From the NCBI RefSeq assembly GCF_003075525.1, contig NZ_QDDR01000003.1, forward strand, positions 336,203-400,202: a stretch of 64,000 nucleotides of DNA, written 5' to 3'. The DNA is from Pararhodobacter aggregans. Lineage in GTDB: Bacteria; Pseudomonadota; Alphaproteobacteria; Rhodobacterales; Rhodobacteraceae. Position 1 is the stretch's first letter. Each line of letters begins with the position of its first letter. This document shows positions 45,969 through 55,642 of the stretch, one piece after another. Both the position numbers and the translations under genes were made by a program. The notes beneath the pieces are model-generated. The model did not search any database. It was given only the letters and a program-made list of their open reading frames with translations, and was not told where the DNA came from.

Positions 45969-47312
45969 TCAGTTCCAGAGGGCGTTTGGCAGCCAGAGCG
46001 TGATGATCGGGAAGCTCATCAGCAGGAACAGCGTCACCAGATCGACCAGCAGGAAGCCCGCCACACCACGGAAGATGGTCTCCAGCTTCACCTCGGAGCC
46101 GACCACGCCCTTCAGGATGAAGACGTTCAGACCCAGCGGCGGGGTAATCATGCCGATCTCCAGCAGCTTGATGAGGATGATGCCGAACCAGATCAGGTCA
46201 TAGCCCAGCCCGTCGATCACCGGAATCACCACCGGCAGGGTCAGCAGCATGATGCCCAGCGGCTCCATGAAACTGCCGAGGATGATGTAGAGAAGCGAGA
46301 TCACCAGCAGCACGGCAAAGGGCGGGATGTCGAGGTGCAGGAAGAAATCCGACAGCACCGTCGTAACCCCGGTCAGGGTGATGAAACCGACGAAGATCTT
46401 GGCGCCGACCACGATGGCGAAGATGCTGCTGGTCTGCACCACCGTCTCGACCATCGAGTTGCGCAGGATGCCACGGGTCATCCGGCGGCCGAGGAACGAG
46501 ATGGCATAGGCGCCGATCGCCCCGATCGCGGCCGATTCCGTCGCCGTGGTGATGCCGGAATAAAGCCCGCCCATCACCAGCACGAACAGCACCAGCACCG
46601 ACCAGACACCCCTGAGCGAGCCGAAGCGCTCGCCCCAGCCGACCCGGCCGGGGCGCGGCGCCCATGTCGGCTGGATCGTGGCGCGGATGCCGATGTAGAG
46701 CATGAACATCCCCGCGCTGAGGAGCCCGGGCACGATCCCGGCCTGCAACAGCCGCCCCACCGATTGCTCGGTGAAGATGGCGTAGAGGATCATCAGGATC
46801 GAGGGCGGGATCAGCGCGCCCAGCGTGCCGCCCATCGCCACGACGCCGGTCGCCAGCCCCTTGTCGTATTTGTTGCGGATCATCTCGGGCACGGCGAGCT
46901 TGCCCATGGCCGCCGCGGTGGCAAGGCTCGACCCGCTGACCGCCGCGAACATGGCGCAGCCGACGACCGTGGCCATGGCCAGACCGCCGGGCAGCCCCGA
47001 CATCCAGGCGCGGCCGGTGTTGTACATGTCCTTGGTGAAGCCTGAATAGAAGGCGACGAAGCCCATCAGCAGGAACAGCGGGATGGCGATCAGCGTGTAG
47101 CTGGCGACGGCCTCGTAGGGCTCGGTCGTCAGGTAGGTCCAGGCGATGTTGAAACCGCGGGTGAGGTTCATGGGTCGGTTGGCGGGCACACCGAACAGCA
47201 GGATCATCCCGCCGACCCCGACCAGCCCCAGCGACACGGCCAGAGGCACGCGCAGGGCGACGAGGGCAAGCATCACGACGATCCCGCCAATTCCGAGAAG
47301 CAGGGGGTCCAT
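45969..47312 (-). CDS. dctM: TRAP transporter large permease, system 4
   Basis: 447 residues, about 12 helices, slightly longer than the other DctM proteins because of an insertion after residue 30 (FGVPANRPMNLTRG region). Signatures AVSGSSLATAAAMGKLAVPE, LIPPSILMILYAIF and EIGMITPPLGLNVFILKG. Last gene of dctP-dctQ-dctM system 4. Confidence 0.95.
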   Translation of the reverse strand: MDPLLLGIGGIVVMLALVALRVPLAVSLGLVGVGGMILLFGVPANRPMNLTRGFNIAWTYLTTEPYEAVASYTLIAIPLFLLMGFVAFYSGFTKDMYNTGRAWMSGLPGGLAMATVVGCAMFAAVSGSSLATAAAMGKLAVPEMIRNKYDKGLATGVVAMGGTLGALIPPSILMILYAIFTEQSVGRLLQAGIVPGLLSAGMFMLYIGIRATIQPTWAPRPGRVGWGERFGSLRGVWSVLVLFVLVMGGLYSGITTATESAAIGAIGAYAISFLGRRMTRGILRNSMVETVVQTSSIFAIVVGAKIFVGFITLTGVTTVLSDFFLHLDIPPFAVLLVISLLYIILGSFMEPLGIMLLTLPVVIPVIDGLGYDLIWFGIILIKLLEIGMITPPLGLNVFILKGVVGSEVKLETIFRGVAGFLLVDLVTLFLLMSFPIITLWLPNALWN

Positions 47313-47338
47313 GGTCTGTCTGTTTCCTTATTGAAGCG

Positions 47339-47851
47339 TCAGACGCCTTCAGCCTTTTCCGGGGGTTCCTGCGCGGTGCTCTTGCCCATCAGCGCCAGGA
47401 CCAGCTCCAGAAACAGCCGCAGGACGAACCCGATCACCCCGACCGCCATCACCGCATGCGCGGGCCAGGTCGGCAGGTCCAGCTCGCCCCGGGTCGATTC
47501 GCCGATGTGATAGGCTTTCAGCGTGGCGGCGACGGCGGTGGCCGCGATCAGCCCGAAGAAGATCAGGCTCAGAAACAGCCCGAACCCTTCCAGCTTGCGC
47601 AGCCCCCCGGGCGGCAACCAGTCGGAGAACAGCGTGACCGAGACGTGGTGCCGCAGCTTCTGCACATAGGCCAGCGGCAGGAAGACGATCAGCACCATCA
47701 TCATCTGGCTGACGGTGACATTGTCCGGCACCGGCCGGTTGAAGAAATACCGGCCCAGGGCCGACAGGGTGGTCATCGTCATCAGGATGGTCAGGGTCAG
47801 GGCAGCCAGAGTCACCATGATCCGGTCATAGAGTTCGATCAGCCTGTTCAA
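47339..47851 (-). CDS. dctQ: TRAP transporter small permease, system 4
   Basis: 170 residues from a TTG at 47851, the best-placed start after GGGGGA; an ATG at 47818 is possible. Four helices (VTLAALTLTILMTMTTLSAL, MMMVLIVFLPLAYVQKLRHH and others). Lies 82 bp after dctP4. Confidence 0.85.
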   Translation of the reverse strand: MNRLIELYDRIMVTLAALTLTILMTMTTLSALGRYFFNRPVPDNVTVSQMMMVLIVFLPLAYVQKLRHHVSVTLFSDWLPPGGLRKLEGFGLFLSLIFFGLIAATAVAATLKAYHIGESTRGELDLPTWPAHAVMAVGVIGFVLRLFLELVLALMGKSTAQEPPEKAEGV

Positions 47852-47933
47852 GGCTCTATCCCCCGCATTGCGTTGGTCGCGCCGGGACCCGGGCGCCGGG
47901 CGCCCGAGTCCGTGAACGACATGTCCGGGCGGC

Positions 47934-49007
47934 TCACCGGGCCCACGGATAGCCTTCGGTGGCAACGATCTCGCGGTAGCGGTCGAGATTGGCCGCATAG
48001 ATGTCCCAGATGGCCTGACCGTCGGCTCCGCCGCCGTTGGTCTCCTCTATGTATTCCGGGATCTGGAAGGCCGCGCGTTCGCGCCAGCGGGCCAGCTCTT
48101 CCTCGGGCAGGTCGTGGAACTGCACGCGGAAGCCGTCGACCCCCTCGGTGAGCTGGGCGCGGATGGCGTCGGTTTCCTCGATCAGCGCCTGGCCGTAATG
48201 GTCCATCAGCTCGATGCTCGCCTCCAGGATGATGGCGCGCAGCTCCTCCGGCATGCTGTCGAAGAGCTCCTTGTTGATGGTGATGCCGTAGGACGAGGTC
48301 TGGCCGGCATTGGCCATGGTGACATGCGGCACCACCTCGTAGAGCTTGTAGGCCATCATCGGGCTGAGGAAGCCCGCCATCGCGTCGACGATGCCGCGCT
48401 CGATGGCCTGATAGCTTTCATGCAGCGGCAGGGCGACCGGGATGGCACCCATGTTCTGCCCCCAGGTCAGCCAGGCGCCGGTCGAGCGGTAGCGCAGGCC
48501 CTGGAAATCCTCGACCGAGAGGACCGGCTCGCGGCTCAGGATCTGGATCGGACCGGGCGCGAAATTCATCAGGAACTGGATGCCGTTCTCCGTCGCCTGC
48601 TCGTGCACCGGATCGGCCTGGGTCAGCGTGTCGAAGGTCGCGCGCATGGCGACCCAGGGATCGTTCTCGATATAGGCGATGTTGGCGTAGAGCAGCCGCG
48701 GCAGATGGGCGCTGTATTCCGCCACCACGACGCCGATATCGGCCAGGCCCGAGCCCACCGCCTCGACCATCGCCGAGGGGCTGGCAAGGGCGCCGCCCCA
48801 GAAGAACTCGATCTCGACCTGCCCGTTCGAGCGGGTGTTGATGTCATCCGCCCATTGCTGCATCGCTTCGGCCCGGGCGCCGCGCGGCGGCCCGATCTCG
48901 GCGAAGCGCAGGTGATAGGTGGCCTGGGCGGCAAGGGTCGTCGGCACGAAGGCCGCCAGCAGCGCCGTGGCCATGACCTTGCGCCGCGTGAAATTCCAGA
49001 TACTCAT
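47934..49007 (-). CDS. dctP: TRAP transporter periplasmic binding protein, system 4
   Basis: 357 residues from the ATG at 49007 (GGGAGGAA upstream). Signal peptide about residues 1–27, with TRRKVMATALLAAFVPTTLA. DctP signatures: FQGLRYRSTGAWL near residue 170 and AIERGIVDAMAG near 206. It lacks the CPxC cysteines of systems 2 and 3. First gene of its operon, with operator 11 about 100 bp upstream. Confidence 0.93.
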   Translation of the reverse strand: MSIWNFTRRKVMATALLAAFVPTTLAAQATYHLRFAEIGPPRGARAEAMQQWADDINTRSNGQVEIEFFWGGALASPSAMVEAVGSGLADIGVVVAEYSAHLPRLLYANIAYIENDPWVAMRATFDTLTQADPVHEQATENGIQFLMNFAPGPIQILSREPVLSVEDFQGLRYRSTGAWLTWGQNMGAIPVALPLHESYQAIERGIVDAMAGFLSPMMAYKLYEVVPHVTMANAGQTSSYGITINKELFDSMPEELRAIILEASIELMDHYGQALIEETDAIRAQLTEGVDGFRVQFHDLPEEELARWRERAAFQIPEYIEETNGGGADGQAIWDIYAANLDRYREIVATEGYPWAR

Positions 49008-49105
49008 CGTTCCTCCCATTGGTTTATCGACCTTCGGCAGCGGGGCCAGAGGCTGTTCAGGGTCAGCGCGCATCCTCCCGGCGACCCTCCCTGGCAAAAA
49101 GCTAT

Positions 49106-49120
49106 CTTGGTTCTACCATT
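49106..49120. promoter_or_regulatory. Operator 11, subclass B, upstream of TRAP4
   Basis: CTTGGTTCTACCATT. On the minus strand TTGATA and TAGCTT surround it with a 17-bp spacer. Confidence 0.75.
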
Positions 49121-49143
49121 GTATCAATCAATATTTGAGCCAA

Positions 49144-50145
49144 CTACGGATCGGCGCGGAGGCGAACGACGATTTTGCCGGTCGCCGAGCGTTCCAGCAG
49201 GCTGGCGAAGCCCGAAGGCGCCTCGTCCAGCGTCACCACCCGCGAGACCATGGGCTTGATTCGCCCCTGCGACCACCAATCGACCAGTTGCTCGACCTGT
49301 CCTGACAGCGCGCCGGGTGTCCGGTCGATCCAGGCGCCCCAATAGACGCCCAGCGCATCCGCCGATTTCAGCAGCAGGAGATTGGCCGCCAGCGACGGGA
49401 TGCCCGCCGCGAAGCCGATCGCCAGATACCGCCCGCCCCAGGCCAGCGCCCGCAGCGACAGTGCGCCATAGAGGTCGCCCACCGGGTCGAACACCACGTC
49501 GCAGCCGGGCTCGCAGGCCTGGGCGATGGCGCGGCCCAGCGCCTTCTGCGCCGCCGGATCCAGCGGCAACCTTGGATAGACCAGCGTCCGGTCCGCACCC
49601 CAGGCCGCGGCCTGGGCGACCTTCGCCGGCGTCGAGGCCGCCGCCACGACCTGCGCGCCCATCGCAGCGCCGATCTGCACCGCCGCCAGCCCGACCCCGC
49701 CCGAGGCGCCGAACACCAGAAGCCGTTCGCCCGGTGCCAGACGCCCCCTGTCGGCCAGCGCGTGCAGCGCGGTGCCATAGGTGACCAGCAGCGCCGCCGC
49801 CTCGTCGTAGGGCATGGACGGCGGGATGGCGAAGCACCTGTCCTCCTGCGCCACGGCGTATTCGGCCAGCGCCCCCCGTCCCACCGCCATCACCCGGTCC
49901 CCGGGCCTGAGCAGCGTCACCCCCTCGCCCACTGCCGCCACGCGGCCGGAAAACTCCATCGCCGGAACGAAGGGCCGTTCGCGACGCAGCTGATAGCGGT
50001 CGGCGATGACCAGCGCGTCGGGGTAGTTCAGCGCCGCGGCGTGGACGGCGACCAAGACCTCGCCGGGGCCGGGGCCGGGGATATCCAGCTCGGCCAGCTC
50101 CAGGGTTTCGGGGCCGCCCGGCACGCGGGACACGATGGCGCGCAT
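49144..50145 (-). CDS. MDR oxidoreductase (NADPH:quinone oxidoreductase type), copy 2
   Basis: 333 residues from the ATG at 50145 (GGAGAAGA upstream). GroES-like domain with VPAMEFSGRVAAVGEGV near residue 60, then Rossmann motif LLVFGASGGVGLAAVQIGAA near 139. No structural zinc ligands. Related to copy 1 at 44915–45901. Upstream of TRAP4 on the same strand, but separated from it by operator 11. Confidence 0.88.
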   Translation of the reverse strand: MRAIVSRVPGGPETLELAELDIPGPGPGEVLVAVHAAALNYPDALVIADRYQLRRERPFVPAMEFSGRVAAVGEGVTLLRPGDRVMAVGRGALAEYAVAQEDRCFAIPPSMPYDEAAALLVTYGTALHALADRGRLAPGERLLVFGASGGVGLAAVQIGAAMGAQVVAAASTPAKVAQAAAWGADRTLVYPRLPLDPAAQKALGRAIAQACEPGCDVVFDPVGDLYGALSLRALAWGGRYLAIGFAAGIPSLAANLLLLKSADALGVYWGAWIDRTPGALSGQVEQLVDWWSQGRIKPMVSRVVTLDEAPSGFASLLERSATGKIVVRLRADP

Positions 50146-50202
50146 GAAGTCTTCTCCGGTTCCTTGCGAGGGAAGGACAGGCACCGTTGACGCCTGGCCT
50201 TC

Positions 50203-50217
50203 ATTGGTCCTACCTTA
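50203..50217. promoter_or_regulatory. Operator 12 (imperfect), subclass A-like
   Basis: ATTGGTCCTACCTTA; one half is ATTGG, the other is degenerate. The reverse complement reads GGTAGGACCA, close to subclass A. It lies between the divergent MDR copy 2 and SDR 2. Confidence 0.6.
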
Positions 50218-50244
50218 GCAATTATTCTACATAAGGCGAGACCC

Positions 50245-51030
50245 ATGGGACGCTATTCTGCCGAAACCGATCCGAGCGCGCTGACCGGGGCCTCGGTGTT
50301 GATTACCGGCGCCGGAAGCGGCATCGGCGCCGCCGCCGCCAGGCTTTTCGCCCGCGCCGGGGCATCGGTCGCGGTGACGGACCGTGACGGAGACGCCGCC
50401 GAACAGGTCGCGGCCGAGATCCTGCACTCCGGTGGCACCGCGCGTGCCTGGATGCTGGATGTCGCCGACCGGACGGCAATCTGCCGCGTGGTCGAGGAGG
50501 TCGCCATGGCCTTCGGCGGGCTGGATTGCGTGGTGAACAACGCGGGCTACGGGCCCTGGGCACCCATCCTGTCCGAGGATTTCGAGGAAAAATGGGCCGC
50601 CGCCCTCGATGTGATGCTGAGCGCGGTGCCGCGCATGGTGCGGGCCGCCCTGCCCCATCTGCGCCGCTCGCCGCATCCGCGCATCGTCAACATCGCCTCG
50701 ACCGAGGCCTTTCTGGCAACCGCCCAGCTCAGCCCCTATGCGGCGGCGAAAACCGGCCTCGTCGGCCTGACCCGCAGCCTGGCGGTCGAGCTGGGCAAGG
50801 AGGGGATCACCGTCAACGCCATCGCCCCCGGCCCGGTCGAGACCGCGCTGACCGCCCGGATCCCGGCCGAGGACCGCGAGACCTATGCCCGTCGCCGCAC
50901 CGCCCTGCGCCGCTATGCCCGGCCCGAGGAAATCGCCCATGCGATCCTGTTCCTGTGCCAGCCGGGGGCCAGCTATGTCACCGGCGCGGTGCTGCCGGTC
51001 GACGGTGGGCTTCTGATCCGCAACGTCTGA
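50245..51030 (+). CDS. Short-chain dehydrogenase/reductase 2
   Basis: 261 residues. LITGAGSGIGAAAARLFA near residue 19, NNAGYGPW near 97 and YAAAK (catalytic Tyr-x3-Lys) near 165. A classical SDR acting on an alcohol or ketone of the pathway. Its 3' end is 17 bp from the convergent dehydrogenase gene. Confidence 0.9.
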   Translation: MGRYSAETDPSALTGASVLITGAGSGIGAAAARLFARAGASVAVTDRDGDAAEQVAAEILHSGGTARAWMLDVADRTAICRVVEEVAMAFGGLDCVVNNAGYGPWAPILSEDFEEKWAAALDVMLSAVPRMVRAALPHLRRSPHPRIVNIASTEAFLATAQLSPYAAAKTGLVGLTRSLAVELGKEGITVNAIAPGPVETALTARIPAEDRETYARRRTALRRYARPEEIAHAILFLCQPGASYVTGAVLPVDGGLLIRNV

Positions 51031-51047
51031 CCGGGCCGGGGTCCGGT

Positions 51048-52205
51048 TCAGGGGCTCAGCGGGTCCAGCGAGCGGGCGATCAGCTCGCGCATGATCTCGT
51101 TCGACCCGGCGAGGATCCGGTGGATGCGGACATTCTGATAGAGCCTGGCGATCGGGTATTCCGCCATATAGCCCGCGCCGCCATGCAATTGCAGACAGGC
51201 ATCGACGATCTGCCCGCAGCTGTCGGTGGCGAAATACTTGAGCTTGGCGGCCTCGGCCGGGTCCAGATGGCCATCGAGCAGCCGCTGCGCGCATTGCGCG
51301 AAAAAGGCCTGGGCCAGCGACAGCTTGGTGGCGCAATCGGCCAGCACGAAGCGGGTGTTCTGCATCTTGATAAGCGGCTTGCCAAAGACCTTGCGATTGG
51401 CGGTGAAAGTCACCGTCTCCTCGATGGCGCGATCGGCACAGGCGATGGCGACCAGCCCGGCGATCACCCGCTCGCGCGCCAGTTCCGCCATCAGCTGGTA
51501 GAAGCCCTGCCCCTCGACCCCGCCCAGCAGCGCCGAGGCCGGCACCCGCATCCCCTCGAAGAACAGCTCGCAAGTGTCTTGCGAATGCAGGCCTATCTTG
51601 TGCAGCGGCTTGCCGCGCCTGAGGCCCGTCACCTTCTCCGCCTCGACCGCGAAGATCGAGATGCCGCGCGCCCCGGCCTCGGGGTCGGTCTTGGCCACGA
51701 CGCAGATCAGTCCGGCCTGCGTGCCGTTCGAGATATAGGTCTTGCTGCCGGTGATGAGGTACTCATCGCCCGAGCGCACCGCCCGGGTGCGGATCGCCTG
51801 CACATCGGACCCGGCGTCGGGTTCGGTCATCGCCAGCGCGCCGATCAAATCGCCGCGCGCCATCCGCGGCAGCCAGGCGCGTTTCTGCTCTTCGCTGGCG
51901 AAGGCATGGATGTAATGGGCAACGATGCCGGAATGCACCGCATTCCCCAGACCCGGCGCCAGCGCCCGGGCCTGTTCGGAAAAGGCGATGGCTTCATGCA
52001 GGAAAGTACCGCCGCCGCCGCCGTATTCCTCGGGGATGCCGCAGCAGAGCATCCCCGCCTGCCCCGCCTTGAGCCAGGCCTCACGGTCGACGTGCTGCTG
52101 CGCCTCCCAGCGGGGTTCGTGGGGCAGCAGTTCACGCTCGCAGAAACGGCGAATCGTGTCCCGGAAATAGGCCATCTCCGGGGTCATCCAGGCGGGATCT
52201 TGCAT
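51048..52205 (-). CDS. Acyl-CoA dehydrogenase (IVD/LCAD-like)
   Basis: 385 residues. FAD motif ALAMTEPDAGSDVQAIRTRA near residue 125. The C-terminal position that carries Glu in medium-chain enzymes reads ILAGSNEIM (Ala), while MAELARERVIAGL near residue 240 has Glu at the long-chain/isovaleryl position, so it is likely of that catalytic type. It lies 1 bp after the racemase copy 2 gene, consistent with (2S)-methylacyl-CoA being passed directly to it. Confidence 0.9.
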   Translation of the reverse strand: MQDPAWMTPEMAYFRDTIRRFCERELLPHEPRWEAQQHVDREAWLKAGQAGMLCCGIPEEYGGGGGTFLHEAIAFSEQARALAPGLGNAVHSGIVAHYIHAFASEEQKRAWLPRMARGDLIGALAMTEPDAGSDVQAIRTRAVRSGDEYLITGSKTYISNGTQAGLICVVAKTDPEAGARGISIFAVEAEKVTGLRRGKPLHKIGLHSQDTCELFFEGMRVPASALLGGVEGQGFYQLMAELARERVIAGLVAIACADRAIEETVTFTANRKVFGKPLIKMQNTRFVLADCATKLSLAQAFFAQCAQRLLDGHLDPAEAAKLKYFATDSCGQIVDACLQLHGGAGYMAEYPIARLYQNVRIHRILAGSNEIMRELIARSLDPLSP

Positions 52206-52206
52206 C

Positions 52207-53211
52207 TCAGAATCCTTGCGGGGGCGTGAACAGCGGCGCCGGCAGCGGCATCCGCCCTTGATCGGTGGACCGGAAGAATTGCGCCATCTGCGGATGGTCC
52301 TTCGCCTCGCTCAGGGTCAGGACCGGGGTCACGCAGGCATCGACGCCGTCGAAGGCCGCGACCCATGCGTCCAGCGTCTTTTCGGCGATCCGCGCGGCGA
52401 GGCGCCGGGCCTGCGCCGGCCATTCCGCGCGCTCCATCTGGGCGTCCAGCATCTCGGGCAGGCCGAACACCGCCAGCGCGTTGCGCCAGAACTGCGGCTC
52501 GATGGACCCGACGGCGAGGTATCGGCCATCCGCCGTCTCGTAAGTCCGGTAGAAGGGCGCGCCACCGTCCAGCAGGTTCGCCTGCCGCGCAGGCTGCCAG
52601 CGCCCGCCATTGGCCATGCCGTGAAACAGCGTCGCAAGGTGGCTGGCGCCGTGGATCATCGTCGCGTCAACCACCGCGCCCTGCCCGCTGGCCCTGGCCG
52701 CAAGGAGGGCGCTCACCACGCCCAGCGCCAGATACATGCCGCCGCCGCCATAATCCGCCACCAGGTTGAGGGGCGGCGCGGGCGGGCGACCCGGCTCGCC
52801 CATCATCGACAAAAGCCCGGTGAGACCCAGGTAATTGAGGTCATGCCCGGCCAGATGCGCCATCGGCCCGGTCTGTCCCCAGCCGGTCATCCGGCCATAG
52901 ACCAGCCGCGGGTTGATGGCATGGGCGGCGTCCGGGCCGAGGCCCAGCTGCTCCATCTTGCCGGGGCGGAACCCCTCGATCAGGATGTCGGCCCCGGCGA
53001 TCAGGGCACGCGCAGCCTCGACACCGGCGGGGGATTTGAGGTCCAGCGCCACATCCTCGCGGTCGCGGTCGATGGGCGATTGGGCCGCCGATCCCGGGCG
53101 GGTGATGCGGCGCACGCGCGCGCCCAGATCGGCAAGGCACATCGCCGCAAAGGGCGCGGGCCCCAGGCCTTCGAACTCCAGAACGGTGACGCCAGTGAGC
53201 GGAGCGGACAT
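52207..53211 (-). CDS. Alpha-methylacyl-CoA racemase, copy 2
   Basis: 334 residues. AMACR motif AGHDLNYLGLTGLLSMMG near residue 122, then the Asp in LVADYGGGGMYLALG near 150. Very similar layout to copy 1 (VLEFEGLGPAPFAAM, EGFRPGKMEQLGLGP). Supplies the (2S)-methylacyl-CoA isomer. Heads a two-gene operon with the dehydrogenase, with operator 13 just upstream. Confidence 0.87.
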   Translation of the reverse strand: MSAPLTGVTVLEFEGLGPAPFAAMCLADLGARVRRITRPGSAAQSPIDRDREDVALDLKSPAGVEAARALIAGADILIEGFRPGKMEQLGLGPDAAHAINPRLVYGRMTGWGQTGPMAHLAGHDLNYLGLTGLLSMMGEPGRPPAPPLNLVADYGGGGMYLALGVVSALLAARASGQGAVVDATMIHGASHLATLFHGMANGGRWQPARQANLLDGGAPFYRTYETADGRYLAVGSIEPQFWRNALAVFGLPEMLDAQMERAEWPAQARRLAARIAEKTLDAWVAAFDGVDACVTPVLTLSEAKDHPQMAQFFRSTDQGRMPLPAPLFTPPQGF

Positions 53212-53232
53212 GTTTCCTCCTGTTGTTGTATC

Positions 53233-53247
53233 AATGGTACTTCCATT
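53233..53247. promoter_or_regulatory. Operator 13, subclass C
   Basis: AATGGTACTTCCATT, with 6-bp perfect arms CAATGG/CCATTG. The same 15-mer as operator 10. It lies 22 bp from the racemase start, with the nitronate-monooxygenase-like gene divergent. Confidence 0.75.
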
Positions 53248-53308
53248 GGATCATTTGAGGCAATAGGGTAAAGCCCTATTCTCGTCGCCCGAGCAGGAGC
53301 CGCCGCCG

Positions 53309-54244
53309 ATGTCCCGACCCGATCCCCGCCGCCTGTTCCGCGATCTGCGCGTGCCGGTCGTCGCCGCGCCGATGTTCCTGGTCTCGGGGCCCGGGCTGGT
53401 GATCGCGCAATGCCGCGCCGGGGTGCTTGGCACGCTGCCAAGCCTCAACGCGCGCTCGACCGACGAATTCGCCGGGTGGTGCGACCGCATCGCCTCCAGC
53501 CTGCCCCCGGGCACGCCCTGGGGCGTCAACCTGATCGCCGCGCCGACCAACGCGCGCCTCGATGCCGATCTGGAGGTCTGCGTCGCCAAGAGGGTGCCGC
53601 TGGTCATCACCAGCTTCCACGCCCCACCCGAGATCGCGCAGAAGGTCATCGCCTATGGCGGCGTGCATCTGCATGACGTCGCCACGCTGCGCCACGCGCG
53701 AAAGGCGCTGGCCTCGGGGTGCAGCGGCGTGGTGCTGGTCGCGGCGGGCGCGGGTGGTCACGGCGGCACCCTGTCGGCGATGGCCTTCGCGGACGAGGTT
53801 CGCCGGATCCACGACGGGCCGATGCTGATCGGCGGCGGAATCGGCAGCGGCGCCGGTGTTCTGGCGGCGCGGGCCTGCGGGGCGGATGCCGCCTATGTCG
53901 GGACCCGGTTCATCGCCGCGGAGGAATCGCTGGCCTCGGACCAGTACCGGCAGATGCTGATCGCTGCGGGTTCGGCCGACATCACCTATACGCCGCTCTT
54001 TTCCGGCGTCGCCGCCAATTACCTAAGCCAGAGCATCATCGAGAGCGGGCTTGACCTTGCAACGATGCCGATCGGCCCCAAACGCCCGCCCGAGATGAAA
54101 AAGCCCGAAGGGGTGCGGACCTGGGTCGATGTGCTGGGCGCCGGCCAAGGTGCAGGCGCGGTCGAGCGCGTGGAGAGTACCGAGGCCATCGTCGCCACGC
54201 TGGCGGCGGAATACCAGGCGGCGCGGGCCCGGTTGATCGGCTGA
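53309..54244 (+). CDS. Nitronate monooxygenase-like FMN oxidoreductase
   Basis: 311 residues, TIM-barrel 2-nitropropane dioxygenase/NMO family. FMN-binding AAGAGGHGGTLSAMAF (catalytic His near residue 150) and GGGIGSGAGVLAARACGADA near 172. Members oxidise nitronates or act as enoyl reductases or FMN oxidases, so the reaction here is uncertain. Such genes often accompany acyl-CoA and aromatic pathways. Confidence 0.85.
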   Translation: MSRPDPRRLFRDLRVPVVAAPMFLVSGPGLVIAQCRAGVLGTLPSLNARSTDEFAGWCDRIASSLPPGTPWGVNLIAAPTNARLDADLEVCVAKRVPLVITSFHAPPEIAQKVIAYGGVHLHDVATLRHARKALASGCSGVVLVAAGAGGHGGTLSAMAFADEVRRIHDGPMLIGGGIGSGAGVLAARACGADAAYVGTRFIAAEESLASDQYRQMLIAAGSADITYTPLFSGVAANYLSQSIIESGLDLATMPIGPKRPPEMKKPEGVRTWVDVLGAGQGAGAVERVESTEAIVATLAAEYQAARARLIG

Positions 54245-54334
54245 CCGGGGTCAAACCCGGCCCACCGTCTGCTGCCGGATTTTTTGCATTCGCCCGTTGA
54301 CGGGTTGCGAATTTAGCAATACCCCTACATATGT

Positions 54335-54349
54335 AATGGTAGTACCATA
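54335..54349. promoter_or_regulatory. Operator 14, subclass C, upstream of the dehydrogenase-pair operon
   Basis: AATGGTAGTACCATA. Reverse complement of the subclass C core TGGTACTACCA. It lies 70 bp upstream of the six-gene operon 54419–59881. Confidence 0.75.
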
Positions 54350-54418
54350 AACCACGCAAGCCTGCCTGGAGACGAACATGCTGCGAAATCTTGGCGCCCG
54401 CCCAGGGGCCGTGCAACG

Positions 54419-55642
54419 ATGAAGGATGGTCCGAAACCCGGTCAGGCCGATCACATCGACCTGCTGCTCGACGACGATCTGCGCGCTTTCCGGCGCGACG
54501 TGCGGGCCTTCCTTGGCGCCGCGGTTCCGCCCGAAACGCGCGAGCGCGTGGACAATGGCTATGCCGCCACCAAGCCCGAGATCGTCGCCTTCCTGAAGAT
54601 CCTGGCGACACGGGGCTGGGTCGCCCCCGGCTGGAGCCGCGAGCATGGCGGGCCGGGCTGGACCCAGCTGCAGCGCTTCGTCTTCAACCTGGAACTCGCC
54701 CGCAGCGGCGCGCCCACCGTGCCGCCCTTCGGCACCTCGATGGTGGGCCCGGTCCTCTATACCTTCGGCAGCGCCGAGCAGAAGGCCCGCTACCTGCCCG
54801 GCATCCTGAGTGGCGAGGATTTCTGGTGCCAGGGCTTTTCCGAACCCGGCGCCGGGTCGGATCTGGCCAGCCTGCGCACAAGGGCCGAGGACAGAGGCGA
54901 CCATTACCTGCTGAACGGGCAGAAGATCTGGACCTCGAAGGCGCAATACGCCGACCGCATTTTCCTGCTGGCCCGCACCGATGAGGGCGAGCGCAAGCAG
55001 CACGGCATCTCGTTCTTCGTCCTCGACATGGAAACGCCCGGGATCGAGGTGAAACCGATCATTTCGATCGACATGAACCATTCCCTGAACGAGGTCTTCT
55101 TCACCGATGTGAAGATCCCGCGGGACGGGCTGGTCGGCGAGCGCGGCAAGGGTTGGGATTACGCCAAGTTCCTCTTGGGCAACGAGCGGACCGGCATCAC
55201 CAATGTCGGCCGCTGCCGCAACCAGATCGAGCGGCTGAAGCGGCTGGCGCGGGCCCGGGGGCTGGGTTCGGACGGGGCCTTCCTGACCGAGCTGGCGCGG
55301 GTCGAGGCCGATCTGACGGCGATGGAGATCACCGAGATCCGGCTTCTCTCGGCCGGTCCCGGTGCGCCCTCGGCACTGACCGGCCCCTCGATCCTGAAAC
55401 TGCAAAGCGCGCAGATCCAGCAGACCTTGCAAGCCATGATCGTCACGGCGCTGGGGCCGATGGCGGCGGCGCGGGGGGGCGAATTCCTGTCCGCCTTCGA
55501 GGATCTGGACGGCCTGCCGCCCGGCTTCTTCGACGGGGCGGTCGGCGAATACCTCTTCGGCCGCGCCGCCTCGATCTATGGCGGGACCAACCAGATCCAG
55601 CGGGACATCCTGGCAAAGATGGCATTGGACGGACGGGCATGA
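54419..55642 (+). CDS. Acyl-CoA dehydrogenase, large partner of a heteromeric pair
   Basis: 407 residues. FAD motif CQGFSEPGAGSDLASLRTRA near residue 139. The C-terminal IYGGTNQIQRDIL has Gly where medium-chain enzymes have catalytic Glu; FLLGNERTGIT near 254 may supply the base. The 4-bp overlap (ATGA) with a second, smaller dehydrogenase suggests a heterotetramer of the ChsE/FadE type used on bulky acyl-CoAs. First gene of the operon. Confidence 0.9.
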   Translation: MKDGPKPGQADHIDLLLDDDLRAFRRDVRAFLGAAVPPETRERVDNGYAATKPEIVAFLKILATRGWVAPGWSREHGGPGWTQLQRFVFNLELARSGAPTVPPFGTSMVGPVLYTFGSAEQKARYLPGILSGEDFWCQGFSEPGAGSDLASLRTRAEDRGDHYLLNGQKIWTSKAQYADRIFLLARTDEGERKQHGISFFVLDMETPGIEVKPIISIDMNHSLNEVFFTDVKIPRDGLVGERGKGWDYAKFLLGNERTGITNVGRCRNQIERLKRLARARGLGSDGAFLTELARVEADLTAMEITEIRLLSAGPGAPSALTGPSILKLQSAQIQQTLQAMIVTALGPMAAARGGEFLSAFEDLDGLPPGFFDGAVGEYLFGRAASIYGGTNQIQRDILAKMALDGRA